Below are positions 1-6,782 of a stretch of 9,214 nucleotides of DNA, piece by piece. The DNA is taken from positions 1 through 9,214 of the forward strand of contig CAMVYG010000076.1 of NCBI GenBank assembly GCA_947171615.1, written 5' to 3'. The notes below the pieces were generated by a model. That model ran no database searches. It was given only the letters and a program-made list of their open reading frames with translations, and was not told where the DNA came from. This stretch comes from an uncultured Clostridia bacterium. GTDB lineage: Bacteria; Bacillota; Clostridia; Oscillospirales; Acutalibacteraceae. The translations under genes and the position numbers were made by a program. Numbering within the stretch: position 1 is the first letter of the stretch; every line of letters begins with the position of its first letter.

Positions 1-924
1 GGATAATCTGGCAGTAAGATCCTTCGCAAATTTCTCAAAAATCCCTTTTTGAACCAGAAAACGTTTGCTTGCGCAGCAGGTCTGTCCGGCATTCCCTATT
101 CTTCCCGAAATAGTCTCTTTCAATGCTTTTTCATAATCGGCATCATCAAAAATAATAAGCGGATCATTTCCTCCCAGCTCCAGTGAAACCGGACGAAGGG
201 CCTTGGCGCAGCTCTCCGCCAGCGTGATTCCAACCTTTGTGCTGCCGGTAAAGCTGGCCGCCGCCACACGGGGATCGTTCGCCGCTGCGGCGCCGATCAC
301 ACTGCCCTTTCCGGTAACGCAGCAAACGGCATTACCGGGCACGCCTGCTTTATAAAGCAGATCCACGATCATAATAGCGCTTCTGGGGGTCTTTGAGGAC
401 GGCATCAAAACCACGGAATTTCCTGTAACCAGCATGGGAGCCAGCTTGTGAGCGGCCAGTTCGCAGGGATAATTGAACGGTACAATATTGGCGAAAACAC
501 CCAATGGTTCATGAACTGTCATCACCACATCGCCCTGTGATCTTGCCTCCCCGTTAAAGGGAAGGGTTTTTCCGTAAAAGGTATAAGCCGCAGCGCAGTA
601 AATTCTGAAAATGGCTGCGTTCGCATACACCTCGGTTCTGCACTGCTCAATGGGCTTTCCGCCCTCTTCGCACATTACCCTGGAAATTTCTTCCACCTTT
701 TCTTCGATCAGGCACGCATACCGTTCCAGGATCCGCAGCTTTTCGTGAAGCGGAACGGCATTCCATTCTTTCTGTCCCGTAACGGCAAGGGAAATCGCTT
801 TGTCCAGATCTTCCAGAGTAGCCGCCGGAACCGTATCTACAACAACGCCTGTGGCGGGATTGACAACATTGATCTTACCGCCGTCAGACGCGTCAACAAA
901 CTTTCCTCCAATCAACATCTGCAT
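1..924 (-). CDS. Aldehyde dehydrogenase family protein, C-terminal part missing (window edge)
   Basis: NAD(P)-dependent aldehyde dehydrogenase, oxidising an aldehyde to an acid in the cytoplasm; the substrate cannot be read. The 308 visible codons stay open to the window edge, against about 475-490 residues in the family, so the oligomerisation end is outside. Visible motifs: PFNYP with Asn151 (oxyanion/transition-state Asn), the nucleotide-loop motif FTGSTKVG at 225-232, general-base Glu249 in LELGG, and catalytic Cys283 in GQTCCA. Glu and Cys are 34 residues apart, as in ALDH2. Oddity: the usual coenzyme-binding Lys (ALDH2 Lys192) is Met174 in VVLMPSSKTP. A second Cys (284) follows the nucleophile. 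The ATG at 924 is chosen because GAAAGGAG lies 12 nt upstream; an in-frame ATG at 918 is farther from it. It begins 22 bp after the epimerase stop, so it is the next operon gene. Family sure; specificity unknown. Confidence 0.95.
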   Translation of the reverse strand, partial: MQMLIGGKFVDASDGGKINVVNPATGVVVDTVPAATLEDLDKAISLAVTGQKEWNAVPLHEKLRILERYACLIEEKVEEISRVMCEEGGKPIEQCRTEVYANAAIFRIYCAAAYTFYGKTLPFNGEARSQGDVVMTVHEPLGVFANIVPFNYPCELAAHKLAPMLVTGNSVVLMPSSKTPRSAIMIVDLLYKAGVPGNAVCCVTGKGSVIGAAAANDPRVAAASFTGSTKVGITLAESCAKALRPVSLELGGNDPLIIFDDADYEKALKETISGRIGNAGQTCCASKRFLVQKGIFEKFAKDLTARLS

Positions 925-946
925 AAAACCAATCAACTCCTTTCAG

Positions 947-2191
947 TTATTCCTGTCCCAACAGCCTGTCCGATCTTTTCATTACCTCAAGGCACATCTG
1001 CCCATTGTGAAAAGGACATTTTCCCGGGTTCAGCTTATCAAACCCGTGCTGTCCGTCCGAGAGATGCCCTCCCGTTTCGTCCGATAAAATGTTGTTATAC
1101 CAATCGCCGGTTTCTCTATTGACAAACCATTTCTCAATAAAGTCGATCTGTTTCTCACAGGCGTCCAGAAACCTTTCTTCCCCTGTGATGTCATACCCGC
1201 AGAGCATGGCGGAAACAGCCTCCGCCATCGCCCACCAGACATGGACCCTGCCGGTGGGGCCCGCTTCGAAGCTTGCACCGTTATACATACAGCCATTGGG
1301 ATCGAAAGCGTTCTCCACCACCTGGGTCAGCACATCCGTTACGACTTTATATGCCTTCTCCCTGATATCGCTGAATTGCAGCTCGTCCACAATATTGATG
1401 ATCAGGTAGCTCAACTCACAGTCATGGCCGTAGCTGACCGAGTTTCCGATCCGCTTCATGTCCTTTGTAACCAGCGTTACAAAGCTGTGATGCTCCTCAT
1501 CGTACAGCTCATGGAGCAGGATCTCTACAAGCTCCTTTAAGGGCGTGACGAGCTTCTCGTTGTGGGTGGCCTGATACAGCCGGAAATAAGCCTGGCATAA
1601 ATGGTGAGGATACATGATCGCATCATCCGGCAGTGAAACAGATACGTTCTTCCGGCCATTGTCGAAGCCCGGCTTGGGAGTCCAGTCCCTGTGGAGCGTG
1701 GCATGGTAGATGCCGGGGGAAACCTTGGCATTGGCCTCCATCAGATCAAAAGCCTCCATGCACATCTTCAGGGCTTCCTCATTACCGGTGGCGTGATAGT
1801 ATTCCGCCAGCCCCATAATATAGAAAGCCTCACAGTAATTGGGCTTCACATCGGAAAGAACCGTTCCATCAGCATCCACGGAAACAAAAGCGCCGCCGAA
1901 TTCCTTATCATAGAAGTGCTTCTTCAGCTCTTCAAAAGCGTAATCGGCCCGATCCAGATAGATCCTGCCCTGAAACTGTCTGTAGGAAGCGGAAAACACG
2001 TACAGCATCCGTCCCAGCAGAGTCAGGTTTCGGGGCTCGGAATAATTGCGCTCACCATCCAGCGTGACTACGCCATAATAACCGCCCTGTTCCCGATCCA
2101 TGATATAATCGCTGCACCACCAGGGCAAAATGCACCCAACAAGATCTAAATGCGCCCAGGCGCGAATCTTTTCTATCCGTTCCTTATTCAC
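947..2191 (-). CDS. AGE-family epimerase, cellobiose/mannobiose 2-epimerase-like
   Basis: A 414-residue (alpha/alpha)6-barrel sugar 2-epimerase of the N-acylglucosamine 2-epimerase superfamily. Members interconvert glucose and mannose configuration at the reducing end of free sugars or beta-1,4 disaccharides, without a cofactor. The signatures fit the cellobiose 2-epimerase branch: Arg61 in GRMLYVFSA, His197 in the PHHLCQAY helix, His256 in SYGHDCE, the HVWW Trp pair near 319-320, and His395 in KCPFHN. They correspond to the substrate-binding Arg and three essential His of the Ruminococcus albus enzyme. Length is normal and there is no signal peptide, so it is cytoplasmic. The start is GTG at 2191: two stops in frame (TAA GTA TAA) lie just upstream, and the purine-rich AAGGAAGGGGTGAGGAG precedes it. 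It lies 24 bp after the esterase stop and 22 bp before the aldehyde dehydrogenase. Family certain; disaccharide specificity is inferred from motifs, and a free-sugar epimerase/isomerase remains possible. Confidence 0.93.
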   Translation of the reverse strand: MNKERIEKIRAWAHLDLVGCILPWWCSDYIMDREQGGYYGVVTLDGERNYSEPRNLTLLGRMLYVFSASYRQFQGRIYLDRADYAFEELKKHFYDKEFGGAFVSVDADGTVLSDVKPNYCEAFYIMGLAEYYHATGNEEALKMCMEAFDLMEANAKVSPGIYHATLHRDWTPKPGFDNGRKNVSVSLPDDAIMYPHHLCQAYFRLYQATHNEKLVTPLKELVEILLHELYDEEHHSFVTLVTKDMKRIGNSVSYGHDCELSYLIINIVDELQFSDIREKAYKVVTDVLTQVVENAFDPNGCMYNGASFEAGPTGRVHVWWAMAEAVSAMLCGYDITGEERFLDACEKQIDFIEKWFVNRETGDWYNNILSDETGGHLSDGQHGFDKLNPGKCPFHNGQMCLEVMKRSDRLLGQE

Positions 2192-2211
2192 AGTCTCCTC
2201 ACCCCTTCCTT
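2192..2211 (-). promoter_or_regulatory. Ribosome binding region of the GTG-started epimerase gene
   Basis: Read on the minus strand this is AAGGAAGGGGTGAGGAGACT, directly followed by GTG. The inner GAGGAG is only 3 nt from GTG, tight for translation initiation, while the outer AAGGAAGGGG gives about 10 nt. No ATG or TTG alternative lies between the upstream in-frame TAA and this GTG, so the start is well fixed even though the codon is not ATG. Confidence 0.7.
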
Positions 2212-2215
2212 ATAC

Positions 2216-3373
2216 TTAGAACAGCTTTTGGATAAAAGCGTGGGCGCTCTTCCTCCAGGTCTGCCATTCGTGAACCCCGTCGCAGCGGAAATACTCCACC
2301 TCGATCCCCCGGTCACGCAGTGTCTTGATCTCACCGGGAAGCGTCTCGCCGCCCTCCAGCATGCCTCTACTGTAGAACAGCAGCTTATGCTGAGAATTAA
2401 AGAGCTCCGCGTTTTCCGCAGTGGTGAATTCTTCCGTACTGATCTCGGGGAAAGCGTTTCCGATCACGCCGCTGAACACACCGATATAATCAAAGTAGTC
2501 AGGATTGTTGAAGGCCGTGCACTGGGTCTGGAAGGAGCCCATGGATAACCCGGCAATGGCTCTGTGCGCCTTATCGCCAATGGTTCTGAAACGGCTTTCA
2601 ATGAAGGGAATACAGTCCTTCAGGATCAACTGATCGATCTGTCCGGGCAGAACGCCCTGCTGCTGTGTACCGGGCCTGTAGGCATGACCGAAGTTCATGA
2701 CCACGATCATTTCCTTACACTTGCCCTCAGCCAGCAGATTGTCCATGATCATGTTGATCTTGCCCTGCCAGATCCAGCCTGTCTCGTTCTCGCCGCCGCC
2801 GTGCAGGAGATACAAAACGGGATACTTCTTTTCAGGCTCCAGGTCATATCCCGGCGGCGTATAAACCCAGCAATTTCGCAGCGTCTCCGTATAAGAGGAG
2901 CGATAATACTCACAGCGAACCGTACCGTGGGGAACATCCTTAAAATCGTAAAAATCGAATTCCGGGTCCGGCACATCCACAAAATTGCACAGCCGATTAT
3001 GGGCATAGCAGATGGGGGCGTGCTCGTACAAATGCTCCTTTCCATCAAAGTAGTAGTAAAGGAACTGTACACCGCCGGGAATTCCGGAAATGACGGTCTG
3101 CCACCAGCCGTCCTCCTTCTTCTCCAGAGGATGCTTCTCCTCACCCAGTCTGGTATTCCTGGTTCCGCTGACCTCCACGCTGTTCGCATCGGGAGCGTAA
3201 ACATTGAACTCCACACCTTCCGGCCGGAACTCGATAGCCCTGGGCTGACGGGTATAGCCCATTCTGCGTGGCGTTTTCCCATCCGGGGAAGCGGGGATCA
3301 TCCCCATCCACAGATCGGTCTCCGAAAAATTCAACGGACTCGCATTTAACGTATCAAATTTGCGTTGATCCAT
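2216..3373 (-). CDS. CE1-like alpha/beta-hydrolase esterase with N-terminal E-set/CBM48-like domain
   Basis: A 385-residue serine esterase of the esterase D / carbohydrate esterase family 1 type (feruloyl or acetyl esterases, often attached to carbohydrate-binding beta-sandwiches). Residues about 45-140 look like an E-set domain (GVEFNVYAPDANSVEVSG, later YYYFDG). The hydrolase domain follows: YPVLYLLHGGG at 184-194 gives the oxyanion region, GLSMGS holds nucleophile Ser277, and His368 in DGVHEWQTWR is the catalytic His; Glu340 or Glu343 is a candidate acid. No signal peptide or membrane segment is visible, so it should act on imported substrate in the cytoplasm. The ATG at 3373 is preferred because GGAG sits 9 nt upstream; the in-frame ATG at 3382 touches that GGAG directly. 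It follows the Gfo/Idh gene by 51 bp. Fold and catalytic Ser/His are clear; the acyl group removed is unknown. Confidence 0.92.
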   Translation of the reverse strand: MDQRKFDTLNASPLNFSETDLWMGMIPASPDGKTPRRMGYTRQPRAIEFRPEGVEFNVYAPDANSVEVSGTRNTRLGEEKHPLEKKEDGWWQTVISGIPGGVQFLYYYFDGKEHLYEHAPICYAHNRLCNFVDVPDPEFDFYDFKDVPHGTVRCEYYRSSYTETLRNCWVYTPPGYDLEPEKKYPVLYLLHGGGENETGWIWQGKINMIMDNLLAEGKCKEMIVVMNFGHAYRPGTQQQGVLPGQIDQLILKDCIPFIESRFRTIGDKAHRAIAGLSMGSFQTQCTAFNNPDYFDYIGVFSGVIGNAFPEISTEEFTTAENAELFNSQHKLLFYSRGMLEGGETLPGEIKTLRDRGIEVEYFRCDGVHEWQTWRKSAHAFIQKLF

Positions 3374-3387
3374 CACAGTCATCTCCG
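3374..3387 (-). promoter_or_regulatory. Ribosome binding site that decides the esterase start
   Basis: On the minus strand CGGAG is followed by ATGACTGTG and then ATG GAT CAA. GGAG occupies 3383-3386. It abuts the first ATG (3382) with no spacer, which would not support initiation there, but lies 9 nt before the second ATG (3373). The second ATG is therefore the likely start, three residues shorter. Confidence 0.75.
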
Positions 3388-3424
3388 TTTCTCTGTTACA
3401 AAACAGCTTATTCAGTTACTCCTC

Positions 3425-4570
3425 TTACTCGAAATCAATGACCTCGTTCTTCTCGCCGCTGAGCAGTGCGGCTTCCATAATCTTCAGAACGCGGAGAGCC
3501 TCTTCACCGGTGACGATCTGCTGGGCCTTGCCCTCAATGCAGTCCACCAGGTTCCGGTACAGGGAGTTGCGGTCAAAGATAGGCCGCTCCAATTCGATCA
3601 CATCGTTATTTGCGGGAGGCGGCGTAAACCAGTTGGGGCCTTCGCCGCGTTTAACGGTGGGCTTTCTGACAGGAAGAGAGTTGAAATCACGGACGAAATT
3701 GGGATCGCGGGGCTTCGCCTTGATGACCTTGCCGCCCTCACCGGTGAAGGTCATGACCTCGCCGATACCCGTGGTGCCGTTCAAACGCCATCCCGGTGTG
3801 GGAGAATCAAAGTGGCCGACGCCGCTTTCGATGTAAGCGATAAATCCATCCTCAAAGATCAGGGTCAAATTGAAGCCCTCGTCCACATCTGTGCCGGTCA
3901 GGTTGATCACCTGGCAGAAGATCTGCTTGATCTTTGATTTGTTCATCTGAACAATACGGTCGATCAAATGCACACCCCAATCCAGCATCATGCCGCCGCC
4001 ATAGCGCTTTTCGCTGCGCCAGCCGAAGGGGCCGTCCGCGCCGCCGCCGCCAATGCGGTTCTCCAAACTCAGAGGCTTGCCGGCCAGCTGCTCGTCATAA
4101 ATTCTCTTGACCAACAGGTAATCGGGATCCCATCTTCTGTTCTGACGGGGATAGAAGACCTTGCCGGTCTCTTTGGAAACCTTCAGCACCTCCTCAAGCT
4201 CAGCAGAGGTGGGGGTCACGGGCTTCTCACAGAGCACGTGCTTGCCGGCCCGCATGGCCTTGATCGCGATCTCGGCATGAAGGTGGTTGGGTACAGCGAT
4301 AAGCACAATATCCACCTCAGGATCGCTTAAAACCTCATCCAGGGACTGATAGACATGGAAGCCTTCGCCTCTGGCCCATTCCTGGCGTTTCTCATCAATA
4401 TCAAAAATGCCGGAAAGGTGCAGGATCTTGGAAATATCCGTGGTAACAGCTTCGATCTCATCATCAATAATCTGAGGCAGCTGCCAGTCCGTATAGCCTG
4501 TGCCGTAACCAATGGCCAGAGCATGGCCGCCGCCCATGTTTCCGCAGCCAACAATTGCAACATTTTTCAT
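3425..4570 (-). CDS. Gfo/Idh/MocA-family NAD(P)-dependent oxidoreductase
   Basis: A 381-residue oxidoreductase that takes hydride from, or gives it to, a hydroxyl carbon of a sugar, inositol or glycoside. The N-terminal Rossmann fold shows VGCGNMG (GxGxxG, 8-13) and IFDID with Asp57 at the end of strand 2, favouring NAD over NADP. The family motif CEKPV puts catalytic Lys at 116, and DWGVH (Asp197, His201) supplies the usual active-site pair. There is an extra segment of about 20 residues between the glycine loop and strand 2 (roughly 20-50), and Gly-rich GGGGADGPFGW near 174-184. No signal peptide, so cytoplasmic. The ATG at 4570 has AGGGAG 10 nt upstream. It lies 30 bp after the TIM-barrel gene; that pairing recurs in glycoside-oxidising systems (YcjS/YcjR, DgpA/DgpC), which suggests action on an intact glycoside. 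Family sure; substrate unknown. Confidence 0.95.
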   Translation of the reverse strand: MKNVAIVGCGNMGGGHALAIGYGTGYTDWQLPQIIDDEIEAVTTDISKILHLSGIFDIDEKRQEWARGEGFHVYQSLDEVLSDPEVDIVLIAVPNHLHAEIAIKAMRAGKHVLCEKPVTPTSAELEEVLKVSKETGKVFYPRQNRRWDPDYLLVKRIYDEQLAGKPLSLENRIGGGGADGPFGWRSEKRYGGGMMLDWGVHLIDRIVQMNKSKIKQIFCQVINLTGTDVDEGFNLTLIFEDGFIAYIESGVGHFDSPTPGWRLNGTTGIGEVMTFTGEGGKVIKAKPRDPNFVRDFNSLPVRKPTVKRGEGPNWFTPPPANNDVIELERPIFDRNSLYRNLVDCIEGKAQQIVTGEEALRVLKIMEAALLSGEKNEVIDFE

Positions 4571-4600
4571 TTTAATACATCTCCCTTTTCAAATATTTGC

Positions 4601-5443
4601 TTATAGAGCTCTTAAGTATCCTGAATCGGCCGCCAGGGTCGTGAAGATATCTCCCGTCCAGGCGTAATCCCGTTCTACAATGTAAATCGGCTTACAGAGC
4701 TGTGCGTCCGCAGCAGTCTTCACAGCCTTCATATCCACAAGTCCCCTGCCCAGCTCACAGTTGATGGAAAGCGCCTCATCAAGCTTTTTGGCAGCTTCCG
4801 GACTCATTTTGGGCCAGCCGGAAATATCCTTCTCCCCTTGCTTGTCCTTGGGGATGGGCTTCATAAAGTCCAGCTTCATGGGGAATTCCTTGGTCTCCTT
4901 CACATGGATCAGTTCAAAGCGCCCAGGGTACTTCTTAATATATTCCGGCGCGTCCACATCGGCTCTGTAGGCCCAGGCGATATCCAGCTCAAAAGCGACC
5001 AGCTCCGGATCGGTATTTTCGATGAGGATATCGCAGATCATTTTGTCGCCAACCTTCAGAAAATCGTTGGAGTGATTATGATAACCGTATTTCAGGCCCA
5101 CGCTCCTGCATTTCCTGCCCACTTCATTTAAAAGCTCAGCGGCCTCAAAAGCTTCCGCCTCTGAGGTAATGGCCAAACCGGGGTTGATCATATATTTGCA
5201 GCCGGTGCCGGGTAAGTACTTCAGATTTTCCTCTGTATCTTCAAGCTCCACGTGAGAGCTGATCACTTCCATGCCAATGGAGTCAAGAAAATTTTTCAAG
5301 CCTTCCGGCGTATATCCGCCATGCAGACCATAGAAAATCTCGATCCCGTTATAGCCAAGCTTAGCCACGCGGGTCATGACCCCTTCATAATCATGAACCA
5401 ACTGCCGGGAAAACCCATCCAGCTGAACATAAAATTTTTCCAT
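4601..5443 (-). CDS. Xylose-isomerase-like TIM-barrel protein (sugar phosphate isomerase/epimerase family)
   Basis: A 280-residue AP endonuclease-2/xylose-isomerase-like TIM barrel, a family of metal-dependent sugar isomerases, epimerases and, in some branches, beta-eliminating glycoside-cleaving enzymes. Visible family marks: NGIEIF (32-37), SSHVE (62-66), YHNHSNDF with His122 and His124, FELDIAW (Glu152, Asp154), LIHVKE with His180, and IVERD with Glu257. The Glu/Asp/His/Glu set matches the usual divalent-metal site. 'Sugar phosphate' is only the family label: no sugar kinase is encoded nearby. The ATG at 5443 follows a strong AAGGAGG with 5 nt spacing from the motif to the start region. 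It precedes the Gfo/Idh gene by 30 bp, so the two are probably translated together and act on the same compound. Candidate roles are 3-keto-sugar epimerase (YcjR-like) or 3-keto-glycoside lyase component (DgpC-like); sequence alone does not separate them. Confidence 0.93.
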   Translation of the reverse strand: MEKFYVQLDGFSRQLVHDYEGVMTRVAKLGYNGIEIFYGLHGGYTPEGLKNFLDSIGMEVISSHVELEDTEENLKYLPGTGCKYMINPGLAITSEAEAFEAAELLNEVGRKCRSVGLKYGYHNHSNDFLKVGDKMICDILIENTDPELVAFELDIAWAYRADVDAPEYIKKYPGRFELIHVKETKEFPMKLDFMKPIPKDKQGEKDISGWPKMSPEAAKKLDEALSINCELGRGLVDMKAVKTAADAQLCKPIYIVERDYAWTGDIFTTLAADSGYLRAL

Positions 5444-5525
5444 AAGCTCCTCCTTACATTCATTCTGTTTTTTGTACTGCCGGATTGCCGATACGGCGTC
5501 CCGGTCAAGCGCTGTCGTTGAGGAA
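5444..5525 (-). other. 82-bp gap between hydrolase and TIM-barrel genes
   Basis: The longest gap inside the putative operon. It holds the strong TAAGGAGGAG ribosome binding site of the downstream TIM-barrel gene (5449-5456). I see no convincing promoter, terminator hairpin or small ORF. A GC-rich imperfect dyad (CCGTATCGGCAATCCGG on the minus strand) is too weak to call. Confidence 0.5.
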
Positions 5526-6695
5526 TCACTCCATACATTCGTAAACCAGATCCCTGATTTTGGGATGAATTTCGGAATAAACTCCCATCAGGCCCAAAAT
5601 TTCCTGAGCGTAAAACACGCTGACGCCGTTTTTGGGGTCCACCAGGGCATATGCTCCCGCCGCGCCATCCCAGCCGAATTCGCCCGCCGGGCTTTTAGCC
5701 TTTGTATCATCCACCAGAACACGCACACCCAAGCCGTAATTGTAGCCTGGCCGGAACATTCCTTTCATTGTGAAATCATCCAGCTGTACCGGATTTAAGC
5801 GGGGCGTACTCATGGTTTGAATGCTTTCCGCCTTTAGAATCCTGTTTCCATTTGCCCCAACGCCACCGCAGGCCAGGGCGTCCAGCAATGCGGAATAGCC
5901 GTCCACCGTGGCGATCAGGCCAGCGCCGCCGCTATCGTATTCCTCGGTCAGTTCAAATGAATTTCCCTCTTTGGGGGATTTTTTACCGGTTGAAAAATCA
6001 ATGGAATACTGGGCTGCTATTCTTTCCCTGTCCTCCTCCCTCAGATGAAAATAAACGTCGCTCACATCTAAGGGGTTAAAAATATGCTTCACTATGTAAT
6101 CGCTGAATTTCTCTCCCGAAACCACTTCGATCACACCGGCAATCACATCGTGCCCCAGGCTGTAGGCATGTCTTGTTCCCGGCTCATAAAGCAAAGGCAT
6201 CTGCGCGATCGCAGTCATCATCTCCCGGGTAGAGGCCTTATTGCCGCTTTTCTCCTTCCATTCCAGAATCGGCTCTGAAGTGGTATTATAAGAGAGACCG
6301 GCGGTCATAGCCATCAGATCCCGAATCAGGATTTGATTTTTTGCCGCATGTGTCGGCGAAGACTGATTCGGCATATTTTTGAAATCACCGACTACAAAAT
6401 CATCCGCCACCCTCATAGAGGAAAATTCCGGCAAATACTGGGAAACCGGGGAATCCAGATGGATTCGGCCAGTCTCTGCCAGCTGCATGCATGCAGTCAT
6501 GGTCGCGATTTTTGTGCAGGAATATAAATAGTACAAGTCGTTTTCCGAAACCGCTCTGCTGCAGGAATAATCGTTAAAGCCCTGCTTGTGGCGATAAACA
6601 ACTTTATGGTTTTTCTTAACGATCAGGTCCAGACCCTTGATATCATGGCTGTCTTTCAGAGACTCCATGTAACGCGTCAATTTTTCAAAAGACAT
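5526..6695 (-). CDS. EstB-like serine hydrolase of the beta-lactamase/class C superfamily
   Basis: A 389-residue serine hydrolase with the penicillin-binding/beta-lactamase fold. SCTK at 59-62 gives nucleophile Ser59 and Lys62; YSL at 178-180 in YSLGHDVIAGVIE supplies the Tyr base; FGWDGAAGAY (340-349) takes the place of KTG, with the WxG form seen in EstB-type esterases. These substitutions point to ester or amide hydrolysis rather than antibiotic resistance. No signal peptide is present, which also argues against a wall or periplasmic lactamase role. The start is set at ATG 6695, preceded by GGTGAG at about 4 nt; reading can extend upstream only through TTG codons (to 6716), which is unlikely. 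It follows the binding-protein gene by 87 bp, with a hairpin between, and precedes the TIM-barrel gene by 82 bp. Probably deacylates the imported compound or a breakdown product. Fold sure, substrate unknown. Confidence 0.92.
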   Translation of the reverse strand: MSFEKLTRYMESLKDSHDIKGLDLIVKKNHKVVYRHKQGFNDYSCSRAVSENDLYYLYSCTKIATMTACMQLAETGRIHLDSPVSQYLPEFSSMRVADDFVVGDFKNMPNQSSPTHAAKNQILIRDLMAMTAGLSYNTTSEPILEWKEKSGNKASTREMMTAIAQMPLLYEPGTRHAYSLGHDVIAGVIEVVSGEKFSDYIVKHIFNPLDVSDVYFHLREEDRERIAAQYSIDFSTGKKSPKEGNSFELTEEYDSGGAGLIATVDGYSALLDALACGGVGANGNRILKAESIQTMSTPRLNPVQLDDFTMKGMFRPGYNYGLGVRVLVDDTKAKSPAGEFGWDGAAGAYALVDPKNGVSVFYAQEILGLMGVYSEIHPKIRDLVYECME

Positions 6696-6741
6696 TTTTC
6701 TCACCAACAAAAACAAAATTAATCCAAACTATTAAATATAT

Positions 6742-6767
6742 GAGAGGAGACAATGAAGTCTCCTCTC
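6742..6767 (-). terminator. Hairpin after the binding-protein gene: partial terminator or mRNA-stabilising stem
   Basis: GAGAGGAGAC (6742-6751) and GTCTCCTCTC (6758-6767) form a perfect 10-bp inverted repeat with a 6-nt loop. It starts 15 bp past the binding-protein stop. On the minus-strand transcript the stem is followed by AUAUAUUUAAUAGUUU, which is U-rich but not a clean U tract. It may therefore terminate only part of transcription or protect the 3' end of the upstream message, so that the abundant binding protein is made in excess of the enzymes. On the plus strand no U tract follows, so a plus-strand role is unlikely. Confidence 0.65.
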
Positions 6768-6782
6768 CGCTTTCCGATCAAA

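Noticed and set aside
2564..3349. Plus-strand open frame of 261 codons opposite the CE1-like esterase
   Set aside because: Antisense to a gene with intact catalytic motifs; no recognisable domain of its own.
6483..6496. Perfect 14-bp palindrome CTGCATGCATGCAG
   Set aside because: It lies within the serine hydrolase coding region and arises from the Cys-Met-Gln codons TGC ATG CAG; no regulatory setting.
5526..6695. Antibiotic-resistance beta-lactamase
   Set aside because: There is no signal peptide, KTG is replaced by WDG and YxN by YSL, and the context is sugar catabolism; an EstB-type esterase fits better.
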